Positions 25,777-34,772 of a stretch of DNA of 64,000 nt are shown piece after piece; the stretch's first letter is position 1, and each line of letters opens with the position of its first letter. Made by a program: the position numbers and the translations under genes. Source of the stretch: Haloarcula salina (GTDB lineage: Archaea > Halobacteriota > Halobacteria > Halobacteriales > Haloarculaceae). Below the pieces are notes generated by a model, which was not told the origin of the DNA, did no database searches, and saw only the letters and a list, made by a program, of their open reading frames with translations. The stretch spans positions 448,168 to 512,167 of the forward strand of contig NZ_WRXL01000003.1 of the NCBI RefSeq assembly GCF_010119195.1, in the 5' to 3' direction.

Positions 25777-26442
25777 TCAGGCCGGCGCGTCGCCGCGGAG
25801 CGTCGCCCGCACGTCGTCGAGACCGCCGGGGTCGGCCATGACCGCGAGGCTGTCGCCCGGTTCGATCGTGGTCTGTGGCAGCGGGATCGTCATCGGTTCG
25901 TGGCCGCTGCCGTGGGCGTAGATGTGGGCGTCGCCGGGCAGTTCCACCTCGACGACGCGCTTGCCGACGAACGGCGACCCGTCGGGAACGCGGATGCTCG
26001 CGACGGAGAGCTGTTCGGTCAGGTCCGCGAGGACGTTGAAGTCGCCGCCGAGTAACGCCGTCTTCGCACCGGCCGCGCCCAGTCGCTCGGGGTAGATGAT
26101 CTCGTCCACGTCGGCGGCGTACTTCTCGTAGATCTCCTCGCGGTAGTCGGCGTCGATGCGCAGGACGGTCCGACAGCCGTGCTCCTTGCCGATCATGCAG
26201 GCGGTGAAGTTCGTGTTCAGGTCGCCGGTCAGTCCGCCGATGGCGTCCACCGACGCGACGCCGGCTTCCTCGAGGACGCTCTCCTCGTTGCCGTCGCCCT
26301 GGATGGTCGTGAAGCCGGCCTCTCTCGCTCGTTCCACCTTGGCGGGGTCGTTGTCGACGATCGTGACCTCGTGGCCCTCGCTCTGGAGGATCCGCGCGGT
26401 CCGGATACCGACTCGGCCGTAGCCGACGATCAGGAACTTCAT
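25777..26442 (-). CDS. TrkA-type potassium channel/transport regulatory protein
   Basis: 221 residues: an RCK/TrkA-N Rossmann domain with NAD(H)-binding GYGRVG and acidic end DNDPAKV, then a TrkA-C domain (about 140-215; AVASIRVPDGSPFVGK in type). Such proteins gate K+ uptake systems in response to nucleotides. The ATG at 26442 starts right at the first strand; the upstream in-frame codons are not part of the fold. No membrane partner gene is adjacent here, but two other RCK proteins are encoded at 38.6 and 41.9 kb. Confidence 0.92.
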   Translation of the reverse strand: MKFLIVGYGRVGIRTARILQSEGHEVTIVDNDPAKVERAREAGFTTIQGDGNEESVLEEAGVASVDAIGGLTGDLNTNFTACMIGKEHGCRTVLRIDADYREEIYEKYAADVDEIIYPERLGAAGAKTALLGGDFNVLADLTEQLSVASIRVPDGSPFVGKRVVEVELPGDAHIYAHGSGHEPMTIPLPQTTIEPGDSLAVMADPGGLDDVRATLRGDAPA

Positions 26443-26501
26443 GGACCACGGTACGACGGCCACCGTTAAAAATGTGAACGGGTAACAGGTGACAGGCTCA
26501 G

Positions 26502-27611
26502 TTAGCCTTCGGTCGTCGCCTGTTCGGTGCCTTCCTCAGTCCCGCTCTCGGTGGGTTCTTCGGTTTCCTCGACGGGCTCGGCGGTCTCGTCTTCGGTCGG
26601 TTCCTCGGTCTCGTTGCCGATTGGTTCAGCGGTCTCGTCTTCGGTCGGTTCCTCGGTCTCGTTGCCGATGGGAGCCTCGGTTTCGTTCTCGGTCGGCTCT
26701 TCAGTTTCGTTGCCGATGGGAGCCTCGGTTTCGTTCTCGGTCGGCTCTTCAGTTTCGTTCTCGGTCGGCTCCTCGGTTTCGTTCTCGGTCGGCTCCTCGG
26801 TTTCGTTCTCGGTCGGCTCCTCGGTTTCGTTCTCGGTCGGCTCCTCAGTTTCGTTCTCAGTTGGCTCCTCAGTTTCGTTCTCGGTCGGCTCCTCGGTTGG
26901 GGTCTCCGTTGGTTCCTCGGGGGCCTCTTCGACGGTGAGTTCGGCGAAGTCGCCGTCATCACGCGTGAAGACGCTGTGGACGTACGTGTCGGGGTCGACG
27001 TCTTCAGTGGAGACGGTGAACGTGACGGTGGTCGACTCGTTGGCCGAGAGGTTCACCGACTGGGTGGCGAGTCGGTCGCCGTCGAGGCGGAACTCGACCG
27101 GCTGGGTCGTCTGGAAGTCGTTGGGGTTGGTGACGGTGGCGTTGACGGTGACGTTGTCACCGGCCGTGACGTTCGACGGGGCGTCCAGACTGTCGAGGGT
27201 GAACGACTCGGAGACGGTGATCTCCGCGATCTGGCCGTCTTCGCTGGTGAAGACGCCGTGGCGGTACTCGCCCGTGTCGAGGCCGGTCGTGTTGGCCTCG
27301 AACGTGACGGACGCGCTCTCGTTGGCGTCGAGCGAGACGACGGTGCGTTCGACGACCGCGCCGCCGAGGCGGAACTCGACGGGCTCGGTCACGGCCTCGT
27401 CACCGTTGTTCGTCACCGTCGCGGCGACGGTCACGGTGGAGTTCGGTGCGGTGCTGTTCGGCGCTGTCAGCGAGTCGACGCTGACGCCTGTCGTCTGTGT
27501 CGTCGGCGATTCCTGTTGCGCTGTCGCGCCCGGGACGGCCCCGGCCTGGGCGGCGAGGCCGCCGGCGACGAGCAGCGCGACGAATACGGCAAGCGTGTGG
27601 GTGCGTATCAT
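26502..27611 (-). CDS. Secreted CARDB-type protein with long PTENETEE repeat tail
   Basis: 369 residues. An N-terminal signal peptide (hydrophobic about 7-24, AQAGAVPGATAQQ) is followed by two Ig-like CARDB domains (about 45-130 and 135-240), each with SLDANESASVTF or NLSANESTTVTF, and a very acidic Thr/Glu/Pro/Asn tail from about 245 made of 8-residue units. NxT sequons in the tail are potential N-glycosylation sites. There is no C-terminal membrane anchor or PGF motif, so the protein is either released or held by other means. Probably a cell-surface or matrix protein. Confidence 0.85.
   Translation of the reverse strand: MIRTHTLAVFVALLVAGGLAAQAGAVPGATAQQESPTTQTTGVSVDSLTAPNSTAPNSTVTVAATVTNNGDEAVTEPVEFRLGGAVVERTVVSLDANESASVTFEANTTGLDTGEYRHGVFTSEDGQIAEITVSESFTLDSLDAPSNVTAGDNVTVNATVTNPNDFQTTQPVEFRLDGDRLATQSVNLSANESTTVTFTVSTEDVDPDTYVHSVFTRDDGDFAELTVEEAPEEPTETPTEEPTENETEEPTENETEEPTENETEEPTENETEEPTENETEEPTENETEEPTENETEAPIGNETEEPTENETEAPIGNETEEPTEDETAEPIGNETEEPTEDETAEPVEETEEPTESGTEEGTEQATTEG
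26570..26905 (-). repeat. 24-bp tandem repeat array encoding 8-residue units
   Basis: Coding repeats of 24 bp, each specifying EEPTENET or a variant (EAPIGNET, EEPTEDET). The central copies are nearly identical at DNA level, while the ends have diverged. A 48-bp higher-order duplication (EAPIGNET-EEPTENET) is also visible. Whole-unit gain or loss would keep the frame, so length polymorphism between strains is likely. Confidence 0.88.
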
Positions 27612-27977
27612 GGATAGTGTAGCTGTGGTGTGGCAGTAGTCGGAGGCAGTGCGGACGAGGAGAAGGCGCACGGCGGTATAAACCGAAACGACCGTTCACG
27701 GGCGAATAACGAGTTGCTAAGCCATAATTCGAGATTGGAAGGACGTGGCCACGAGCGTTGCCCGACCTTACTCCGGGCGTGAAGCGTTTGGATGGTCATT
27801 AAGAACGGACATTCAGCGGACTCGGTCGATTCGAACGGTCGTCGACGTGGCGGGTGTGGTGCCTCGACGGCCGGATTCGCGTTCGCGGTGGGGACGGCGG
27901 GGCGGTGTGTCACGTCCTCTCCCGACACGTCGGCTTTCGACACGTGTTTACCCGTCGGCGGCCCAGCATTCGACGCT
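27612..27977. other. 366-bp divergent intergenic region
   Basis: It holds the promoters of the surface protein gene (minus strand) and RNase Z (plus strand). GGTATAAACC at 27675-27684 is the likely TATA box of the surface gene, implying a leader of about 40 nt. GTTTACCC near 27947 is about 27 bp upstream of the rnz ATG. An open frame from 27792 in the rnz frame is not protein-like and is excluded. Confidence 0.6.
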
Positions 27978-28904
27978 ATGCGCGTGACGTTTCTGGGGAC
28001 GAGTGGGGCCGTGCCGACGACCCAGCGCAACACCAGCAGCATCTTCTGTAACCGGGACGGGGACTACCTCCTCTTCGACTGCGGCGAGGGGACCCAGCGC
28101 CAGATGATGCGCTACGGCACCGGCTTCGCCGTCGACCACCTGTTCGTCACGCACCTCCACGGCGACCACGTCCTCGGGATTCCGGGCCTGCTCCAGACGT
28201 GGGACTTCAACGAGCGCGACCGCGCCGTCGCCATCCACACGCCGGCGGGGACCCGCGGCAACATCGAGCAACTGATTCAGGCCAACGGCACGACGCCGTC
28301 GTATCCGGTCCGCGTCAACGAGGTGTCGGCCGGCGACGTCGTCCTCGACCGCCCGGAGTACGAGGTCCGGGCCATCGAGACCGAACACCGCTGTGCCTGC
28401 GTCGGCTACGTCCTCGAAGAGGACGACCGCAAGGGGAAGTTCGACCGCGAGAAGGCCGAAGAGGAGTTCGGCATCCCGCCGGGGCCGAAGTACTCGAAGC
28501 TCCACCGCGGCGAGGCGGTCGAACACGAGGGCGAGACCATCCCGCCCGAGGCCGTGGTCGGGCCGCCGCGTCCCGGCCGGACGTTCGTCTACACGGGCGA
28601 TACGCTCCCGACCGAGAGCGTCGTCGAGGCCAGCGAGGACGCCGACCTGCTCGTCCACGACGCCACGTTCGCCGCGGACCGCATGGAGCGGGCCAAGGCG
28701 ACGGCCCACTCGACCGCTCGGGAGGCAGCCGACATCGCCCGTCAGGCCGGCGTCCGGACGCTGGCGCTGACCCACATCTCCACGCGGTACGCAGGCGGGG
28801 CCGACCAGCTGGCCGCGGAGGCCCGCGAGACCTTCGACGGCGAGGTGGTCGTCGCCGAGGACGGGATGGAGCGACACGTCCAGTTCGCCGACGCTGGCGA
28901 ATAG
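27978..28904 (+). CDS. rnz: Ribonuclease Z (tRNA 3'-end processing)
   Basis: 308 residues, the short archaeal form. It cleaves tRNA precursors just after the discriminator base, which is needed here because the three tRNA genes lack an encoded CCA. The metallo-beta-lactamase core has His59-x-His61-x-Asp63-His64 (THLHGDH), and further ligands fit YTGDT and the late HIS motif (LTHIS). The start at ATG 27978 (MRVTFLGTSGAVP) is at the conserved N-terminus. Confidence 0.96.
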   Translation: MRVTFLGTSGAVPTTQRNTSSIFCNRDGDYLLFDCGEGTQRQMMRYGTGFAVDHLFVTHLHGDHVLGIPGLLQTWDFNERDRAVAIHTPAGTRGNIEQLIQANGTTPSYPVRVNEVSAGDVVLDRPEYEVRAIETEHRCACVGYVLEEDDRKGKFDREKAEEEFGIPPGPKYSKLHRGEAVEHEGETIPPEAVVGPPRPGRTFVYTGDTLPTESVVEASEDADLLVHDATFAADRMERAKATAHSTAREAADIARQAGVRTLALTHISTRYAGGADQLAAEARETFDGEVVVAEDGMERHVQFADAGE

Positions 28905-28949
28905 CGATGAAATAGTGCAGCATATGTTCTCTCGCACAATAGCACGGGT

Positions 28950-30023
28950 ATGACACAGCGACTGGTCCACGTCGGCCTGGGGGGACAGGGCTCCACCTGG
29001 GCGACCGATGCCATCCCGCCGAACGTCGACGACGGCCGCATCGAGGTCGTCGCCGCGGTCGACACCGACCCCGAACGACTCGAACGCGCCGAGACGTACC
29101 TCGGACTCGAACCGGAGCAGTGTTACACCGACCTCGAAACGGCGCTCGGCGAGCGCTCGGCCGACATCTGCTCGGTCGTGACGCCGCCGGCCACCCACGA
29201 ACCGGTCGTCGAGATGGCCCTCGACCACGACCTTCACATCATCTCGGAGAAGCCGGTCGCCGACACGCTGGAGGGATCGGTCCGCATCGCCGAGAAAGTC
29301 AGCGACGCCGGCAAGAAGATGGGCGTGACGATGAGCCACCGCTTCGACCGCGACAAGACGACGTTCCGGCGGGCCGTTGCCGAGGCGGGCGCAGTCGACT
29401 ACCTGACGGGCCGATACACCGGCAACGTTCGCAACCGTGGCTTCTACGCCGACTACGTCTACGAGATGGACGACATGCTCTTGCTCGACGGCGCGATCCA
29501 CCACCTCGACATCCTCGCGTCACTGGCCGACGCACCCTGCGAGCGGGTGTACGCCGAGACGTGGACGCCGGAGGGGGCCGACTACGACGGCGACTGCGCC
29601 GGCCTCGTGACCCTCCACTTCGCCGACGGGACGCGCGCCCAGTACGAGGGCAGCTACGCCAACGCGACGACGCTCAACGGCTGGGGCCACGAGCAGTTCC
29701 GCGCCGAGTGCGACGACCAGACCGTCGTCCTCGACCGCCGCGATGTCGAGCGGTTCCACGCCGACGACTACCCGGTCGGAAACTTCGAGGGCCTCGGCCG
29801 GGGCGACGGCGAGGCGGTCCCGCTCGCCGAGCGCCCCCACTGGAAGAACGCCTGGCTCATCGAGCAGTTCGTCGACTGGGTCGAAGGTGGCGACCCGATG
29901 GCGACGAGCGTCGACAGCGTGCTGGAGTCGATGGCCATCGTCTTCGCGGCCATCGAGAGCAGCGAGACCGGCGAGGCCGTCGACGTGCAGGACATGCTCG
30001 ACGAGGCCCGGACGTACGCCTGA
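28950..30023 (+). CDS. Gfo/Idh/MocA family oxidoreductase
   Basis: 357 residues. N-terminal Rossmann domain (VGLGGQGSTWA; VDTDPERL) and the family's EKP motif in SEKPVADT, followed by the alpha/beta C-terminal domain with DGAIHHLDIL, where the His residues are typical of sugar-like substrates. It probably oxidises or reduces a polyol, sugar or related compound with NAD(P). No pathway genes are adjacent. Upstream lies a GTGC...GCAC dyad at 28918-28940. Confidence 0.88.
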   Translation: MTQRLVHVGLGGQGSTWATDAIPPNVDDGRIEVVAAVDTDPERLERAETYLGLEPEQCYTDLETALGERSADICSVVTPPATHEPVVEMALDHDLHIISEKPVADTLEGSVRIAEKVSDAGKKMGVTMSHRFDRDKTTFRRAVAEAGAVDYLTGRYTGNVRNRGFYADYVYEMDDMLLLDGAIHHLDILASLADAPCERVYAETWTPEGADYDGDCAGLVTLHFADGTRAQYEGSYANATTLNGWGHEQFRAECDDQTVVLDRRDVERFHADDYPVGNFEGLGRGDGEAVPLAERPHWKNAWLIEQFVDWVEGGDPMATSVDSVLESMAIVFAAIESSETGEAVDVQDMLDEARTYA

Positions 30024-30024
30024 G

Positions 30025-30639
30025 TTACCGACTCCGCGCGCCGCCGAACACGTCGCCGCGGCGTTCGTACTCCATCTCCGCGGAGACGGCCGCCGCCACG
30101 TCCGGACCCCACTCGCGCTCGACGAGGTAGAGCGCGAGGTCCAGGCCGGCCGTGACGCCGCCGCAGGTCAGCACGCCGCCGTCGTCGACGACGCGCTCGT
30201 CGACCACCTCTGCACCGGTCTCCCGCAGGTCGTCGAGCGCGCCGCCGTGTGTCACCGCCGGCCGGCCGTCGAGGACGCCGGCCCGCGCCAGCAGCATCCC
30301 GCCGGTACAGACCCCGGCGACTGTCGCGCCGCGCTCGCGGGCCGCCGCGATCGCGTCGGGCAGGTCGCCGCGCTCTGCCTCCGCCCACGCTCCCGCGTCG
30401 CTCCGCGCGTTCCAGCCCCCGCCGGCCACGACGAGGAGGTCAGGACTCGTCCCGGCCAGCGGACCGTCCGGTTCGACCCGGAGACCGTGGCTCGCGGTGA
30501 CGCGTTCGGCGTCCCGGACCGAGCGGAGCGTCACGTCCCACGACGCGCCGAAGCGCGCCGCGTTCTCGAACACCTCGTAGGGACCGACGGCGTCCAGTTC
30601 GTCGAACCCGTCGAAACAGACGACCGCGACAGTGTCCAT
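30025..30639 (-). CDS. DJ-1/PfpI family protein (GATase1-like)
   Basis: 204 residues from the ATG at 30639. The nucleophile is Cys111 in AGVCTGGMLLA; VAGGGW and the N-terminal FDGFDELDAVGPYEV place it in the GATase1_PfpI/isonitrile hydratase-like branch, where the Asp and Glu near the N-terminus assist catalysis. Function otherwise unknown. Its stop lies 1 bp beyond the stop of the convergent oxidoreductase gene. Confidence 0.88.
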   Translation of the reverse strand: MDTVAVVCFDGFDELDAVGPYEVFENAARFGASWDVTLRSVRDAERVTASHGLRVEPDGPLAGTSPDLLVVAGGGWNARSDAGAWAEAERGDLPDAIAAARERGATVAGVCTGGMLLARAGVLDGRPAVTHGGALDDLRETGAEVVDERVVDDGGVLTCGGVTAGLDLALYLVEREWGPDVAAAVSAEMEYERRGDVFGGARSR

Positions 30640-30815
30640 GCGGACCGATCGGGGCGCACCGGCAAATAGCCACGCGCTCACTGCCCGACCAGTTCGAGAC
30701 GAGTCTGTGAGTTGTTCGGGCCGATTCCGTGTGCGAGTCCCGATGCCGTTTCGGCCTCGCCGAAAACAGTCGGATGGTAAACACTTTTCTCCCGGTGGTG
30801 TGTCAAAACCGACCG

Positions 30816-31931
30816 ATGGCAACGGCCCTCCATCCCTCCAAGACCCTCCTCGTGGTCCTCGCCATCGGCCTGCTCTGTGGCACGGTCCCGCTCTTCGTCG
30901 GGACGCCACAGCAGGACGACTGTCGGTATCAGGCGACGGCGTTCGACCCCGAGACCGAAGCGAACGTCCTGGCGCACCGCTCGGACGACGTGACGAACCT
31001 GTCGTACTACGACGATACGAACCGAACGCGGCGCGTCATCCGGCGGGCCGCGAGCGGCGAGTCGGTCACGTTCCCAACGAACGACAGCGAACTCGCCAGC
31101 CTCACCAACGAGAACGACCACGCCGTCTACCGCGGCCGGTACTACCACCTGAACGTCACCGAGCGCGACGAGACGGCGACCCTCCGACTGGAACCGCGCA
31201 GTGCGGACGCGTTCGTGAGCGACATCGCAGTCGACTACGAGTCCGTCCGGCCGGCAGTCCAGCGCGTGGTCGACCGCGGGAACGGCACCATCTCGACCGC
31301 CAACGCGTCGGCGCCCGTCTCGTCCGGCGGCGTTCCGTCGGTCGTGGAGAAAGACGGTACGTACTACGTCGTCGAGCCGACGAACGAGCTGGCCGTCGTC
31401 GTCCGGTTCCTCCTCGGCATGGCGTGGCTGATGGTCGGCTCGACGCTGATGTGGCTCGCCGGCGGCTACCTCGGCGCCGGACTGGGCGTCTACGGGGTGC
31501 AAGTCGCACGCGGGCGACGCCGGGCGCTCACCGCTCGCTCGGTGGCCGTCGTGGTCGCGCTGGTCGCGGTCGCCAGCGGCGCCGGAGCAGCCGCCTGGCA
31601 GGTCACCGCAGCCGGTGCGTCGCCCGGGGACGCCGAGCGACTCCTCCTGAGCGCGCTCATGGCGGTCCCGTCGGCCGTCGCGCTGGCGTTGCTGCTCGGC
31701 GTCGGCGTGGCGCTCCGACGCCGGTCCTCGGACACCGAACTCCTCACCGCCGGCGTGCTCGTCGTCGCGGCCGTCGCCGTCGGCGCCGCCGTCGACGCCG
31801 CGATGACGGGGTCCGCGTTCCTGTTCGTCTCCACGGCCGTCATCGACACCGTGACGACGACTGTCTTCGGACTGCCGCTCGCCGCGCTGGGGTACGTCCA
31901 CGCCGACGCGGACTCCGTCGGGAGCGCCTGA
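30816..31931 (+). CDS. Haloarchaeal multipass membrane protein
   Basis: 371 residues. An N-terminal membrane segment (about 9-27) is followed by an extracytoplasmic domain of about 170 residues with several N-glycosylation sequons, then about five to six hydrophobic segments in the second half. No known domain is recognised. The ATG at 30816 puts the hydrophobic segment close to the N-terminus; an upstream in-frame ATG at 30774 overlaps the TATA-like TAAACACTTTT. Confidence 0.65.
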   Translation: MATALHPSKTLLVVLAIGLLCGTVPLFVGTPQQDDCRYQATAFDPETEANVLAHRSDDVTNLSYYDDTNRTRRVIRRAASGESVTFPTNDSELASLTNENDHAVYRGRYYHLNVTERDETATLRLEPRSADAFVSDIAVDYESVRPAVQRVVDRGNGTISTANASAPVSSGGVPSVVEKDGTYYVVEPTNELAVVVRFLLGMAWLMVGSTLMWLAGGYLGAGLGVYGVQVARGRRRALTARSVAVVVALVAVASGAGAAAWQVTAAGASPGDAERLLLSALMAVPSAVALALLLGVGVALRRRSSDTELLTAGVLVVAAVAVGAAVDAAMTGSAFLFVSTAVIDTVTTTVFGLPLAALGYVHADADSVGSA

Positions 31932-32011
31932 CGGCGCCCGGCAATCTGTCGTGCGGTAGCAGTACCCACTGCTCCCCAGCGCTCTTTTGCGTCGCCGTCC
32001 AGCCCACCAGT

Positions 32012-32890
32012 ATGTCCCACCCGTTCCACATCGTCGACGTGTTCGCCAGGCGGCGCTACGCCGGGAACCAGCTCGCCGTGGTGACCGACGCCGGCGACCT
32101 CGACGGCGAGGAGATGCAGGCCATCGCCGCCGAGATGGACTACTCCGAGACGACGTTCGTCACCGGCGACCCGACCGAGGGCGCGTGGCCGGTCCGCATC
32201 TTCACGCCGGCCGCGGAGATTCCCTTCGCCGGCCACCCCACGCTCGGAACAGCGCAGGTGATCCGCGAGCACTTGGCCGACGGCCGCCCGGAGTCGGTGA
32301 CGCTCGCCCTCGACGTGGGCGAGGTCCCCGTCGAGGTCCGCCGGCGCGACGGCCGCGAGACGCTGTGGATGACCCAGCGACCGCCCGAATTCGGCGAGGA
32401 ACTGGAACACGCCCGTCTCGCCGAGGTGCTCGGGCTCTCGGTCGATGACCTCGACGTGGACTGGCCGGTCCAGGTGGTCTCGACGGGGCTGCCGACCATC
32501 GTGGTCCCGGTGGCCGACCGTGCCGCGCTGACGGCTATCGACCTCGATCGGGCGGCCTACGACGCCGTCACCGGCGACCGGGAGGCGAAGAACGTCCTCG
32601 CCGTCTGTCGGGACCCGCGCGAGGCCGACGACGACCTCGCCGTGCGGGTGTTCGCGCCGTTTTACGACGTGGCCGAGGACCCCGCGACCGGCTCCTCGAA
32701 CGGCTGTCTGGCCGCCTACCTCGCCCGCCACGAGGTGTTCGGCAGCCCCACCGTCGACGCCCGCGTCGAGCAGGGCTACGAGATGGGGCGACCGTCGCTG
32801 CTGCACCTCGCCGCCGACGCGACCGGCGACGCGGTGACGGTAGAGGTGGGCGGCGGCGTCGTGCCCGTCGCCCGCGGCGACCTGCTGTAG
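32012..32890 (+). CDS. PhzF family isomerase/epimerase
   Basis: 292 residues, diaminopimelate-epimerase-like fold. It starts MSHPFHIVDVFARR. Conserved catalytic Glu46 lies in YSETTFV; PFAGHPT and GSSNGCLAAYL (phosphate/carboxylate-binding turns) are diagnostic. In phenazine producers PhzF isomerises a dihydroxyanthranilate precursor; stand-alone archaeal members have unknown substrates. The frame stays open far upstream but that part overlaps another gene. Confidence 0.9.
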   Translation: MSHPFHIVDVFARRRYAGNQLAVVTDAGDLDGEEMQAIAAEMDYSETTFVTGDPTEGAWPVRIFTPAAEIPFAGHPTLGTAQVIREHLADGRPESVTLALDVGEVPVEVRRRDGRETLWMTQRPPEFGEELEHARLAEVLGLSVDDLDVDWPVQVVSTGLPTIVVPVADRAALTAIDLDRAAYDAVTGDREAKNVLAVCRDPREADDDLAVRVFAPFYDVAEDPATGSSNGCLAAYLARHEVFGSPTVDARVEQGYEMGRPSLLHLAADATGDAVTVEVGGGVVPVARGDLL

Positions 32891-32937
32891 CGGCCGCGAC
32901 CGGCACACTCATTTCGCCCCCGGCGGAAGGCCGCCGT

Positions 32938-33315
32938 ATGGATCTCGCACACGTCGCGATCTGCGTTTCCGACCTCGACCGCGCGATGGACTTCTACGGC
33001 GACCTCGGCTTCGAGGAGACCCACCGCTTCACGCTCGACGGCGTGACGAACGTCTATCTCGGCCGCGACAGCGACGGCGAGGCCGACCTGCAACTGCGCC
33101 ACGACCCCGACCGGACCACGCCAATCGCTCCCTCGCGCGCGGATGTGGACCACGTCGCCTTCACCGTCGACGACGTGGACGACACCTTCGAGACGGCCAT
33201 CGACGCCGGCGCGGCCCCGGTGCTCGAACCGACCGAAATCGACGCCGCCGGGGCCTACGCGGCCTTCGTCGAGGACCCCGAGGGGTACACGCTGGAGTTC
33301 TACCGCTGGCTCTGA
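32938..33315 (+). CDS. VOC family (glyoxalase I-like) protein
   Basis: 125 residues with one pair of beta-alpha-beta-beta-beta modules. Metal ligands fit His5 (MDLAHVAI), His in DHVAFTVDD and Glu in GYTLEFYRWL, as in lactoylglutathione lyase. Substrate unknown; detoxification of methylglyoxal-type compounds is possible. It follows the PhzF gene by about 47 bp and may be co-transcribed. Confidence 0.87.
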   Translation: MDLAHVAICVSDLDRAMDFYGDLGFEETHRFTLDGVTNVYLGRDSDGEADLQLRHDPDRTTPIAPSRADVDHVAFTVDDVDDTFETAIDAGAAPVLEPTEIDAAGAYAAFVEDPEGYTLEFYRWL

Positions 33316-33488
33316 GGCGCACGGACGGGCCTCGCTTCTCGCGTCGGTGACGCCCCTCGGCGGCGGGTCCCCGTCGAGATTCGCGGTCGGCGCGTTCACC
33401 GCCGGTTCGCTCACCGCCGACACGGAAGCACCGGCCGACCCGGCTCTAGCACCAATATTCAACTGTGGGTCGAGAGAACCAGTCTGGT

Positions 33489-34547
33489 GTGAGTGACTAC
33501 TCTATCGCCGTGATTCCAGGCGACGGCATCGGTCCGGCGGTCACCAGCGCGTCGGAAGAGACGGTCGCGGCCGTGGCCGACCGGTTCGGGTTCTCCGTCG
33601 AGACGACGGCGTTCGACTGGGGGACGGAGCGCTACCTCGACCGCGGGGCGATGATGCCCGATGACGGCCTCGACCGATTGGCCGAGTTCGACGCCGTGTT
33701 CCTCGGCGCGGTCGGCCACCCCGACGTGCCCGACCACGTGACCCTCCACGGACTGCTGTTGCCGATTCGCAAGGGGTTCGACCAGTACATCTGCAAGCGG
33801 CCGAACGTCCTCTTCGACGGCATCGAGAGCCCGCTGCGCGGGTACGAGGGCGGGGACATCGACTTCGTGGTCTACCGGGAGAACACCGAGGGCGAGTACG
33901 CCGACATCGGCGGCCGCGAGCACGCGGGCTTCGACCACGAGACCGCGGTCCAGTCGGCGCTGTTCACCTGGCGCGGGACCGAGCGCATCGTCCGGGCGGC
34001 CTTCGAGGCGGCGACGGAGCGCGCGGGCACCCTCACCAGCGTCACGAAGTCGAACGCCCAGGCCCACAGCATGGTGTTCTGGGACGACGTGGTGGCCGAA
34101 GTCGGCGAGGAGTATCCCGAGGTGTCGGTCGAGCGGATCCTGGTCGACGCGGCGGCGATGGACCTGATCCGCCGGCCCGACGAGTTCGACGTGCTCGTCG
34201 CGTCGAACCTCTTCGGCGACGTGCTGACCGACGTCGGCGCGCAGGTCACTGGCAGCATGGGCCTCGCCCCGTCGGGGAACATCCACCCGGGCGAGGCGTA
34301 CCCCTCGATGTTCGAACCGGTCCACGGGAGCGCCCCCGACATCGTCGGCGAGGGCGTGGCGAACCCGCTCGCGGCGGTCCTGTCGTGGTCGATGCTGTTC
34401 GAGGACCTCGGCGAGGACGACGCCGCAGCGGCCCTCTGGAACGCCGTCGCGGACCAACTCGCGGACGCGTCGGCCCCGCGGACGCCCGACCTCGGCGGCG
34501 ACGCCGGCACCGAGGCGGTCGTTGCGGACCTCCGCGACCGGCTCTGA
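33489..34547 (+). CDS. Isocitrate/isopropylmalate dehydrogenase family: tartrate or D-malate dehydrogenase-like
   Basis: 352 residues from GTG 33489. Beta-decarboxylating dehydrogenase: N-terminal VIPGDGIGP, DGLDRLAEFDAVFLGAVGHPD, catalytic Tyr in VYRENTEGEY and Lys in TSVTKSN, metal-binding Asp residues in DVLVASNLFGDVLTD. The segment VPDHVTLHGLLLPIRKGFDQY resembles tartrate/D-malate dehydrogenases (TtuC/DmlA) more than LeuB or Icd. An MFS transporter gene follows, which could import the acid; that link is inference. Confidence 0.88.
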   Translation: MSDYSIAVIPGDGIGPAVTSASEETVAAVADRFGFSVETTAFDWGTERYLDRGAMMPDDGLDRLAEFDAVFLGAVGHPDVPDHVTLHGLLLPIRKGFDQYICKRPNVLFDGIESPLRGYEGGDIDFVVYRENTEGEYADIGGREHAGFDHETAVQSALFTWRGTERIVRAAFEAATERAGTLTSVTKSNAQAHSMVFWDDVVAEVGEEYPEVSVERILVDAAAMDLIRRPDEFDVLVASNLFGDVLTDVGAQVTGSMGLAPSGNIHPGEAYPSMFEPVHGSAPDIVGEGVANPLAAVLSWSMLFEDLGEDDAAAALWNAVADQLADASAPRTPDLGGDAGTEAVVADLRDRL

Positions 34548-34772
34548 ACCGCGCAATCGGGACGGCGACCGCGACCCTCTCACCGGCTGGCCACTCGACG
34601 CTCCGGATCGACGCGGCCGCCAGAGAGACAACCGTTATGACCGTCCGGTCGGTATCGGCCCCGGTGTGACGGCGAGACGTGACCGAGTGCCGGTCCGACG
34701 AGAGGGGCGTCGACGCGGGAGGGCGGCACGCCGCGAGAACTCCGCGGCGAGCGACCCCCGATCCGACAGCGG

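Noticed and set aside
26570-26905. Regular short repeats suggesting a CRISPR array
   Set aside because: Repeats are directly adjacent without unique spacers, are a multiple of three and lie inside a long open frame with protein-level periodicity.
27792-27977. In-frame upstream extension of RNase Z
   Set aside because: RNase Z begins at its conserved MRVTFLGTSG; the extension contains no recognisable sequence and lies over the promoter.
30632-32011. Long N-terminal extension of the PhzF protein
   Set aside because: The extension is Arg-rich and overlaps the membrane protein gene; the PhzF fold starts exactly at the ATG at 32012.
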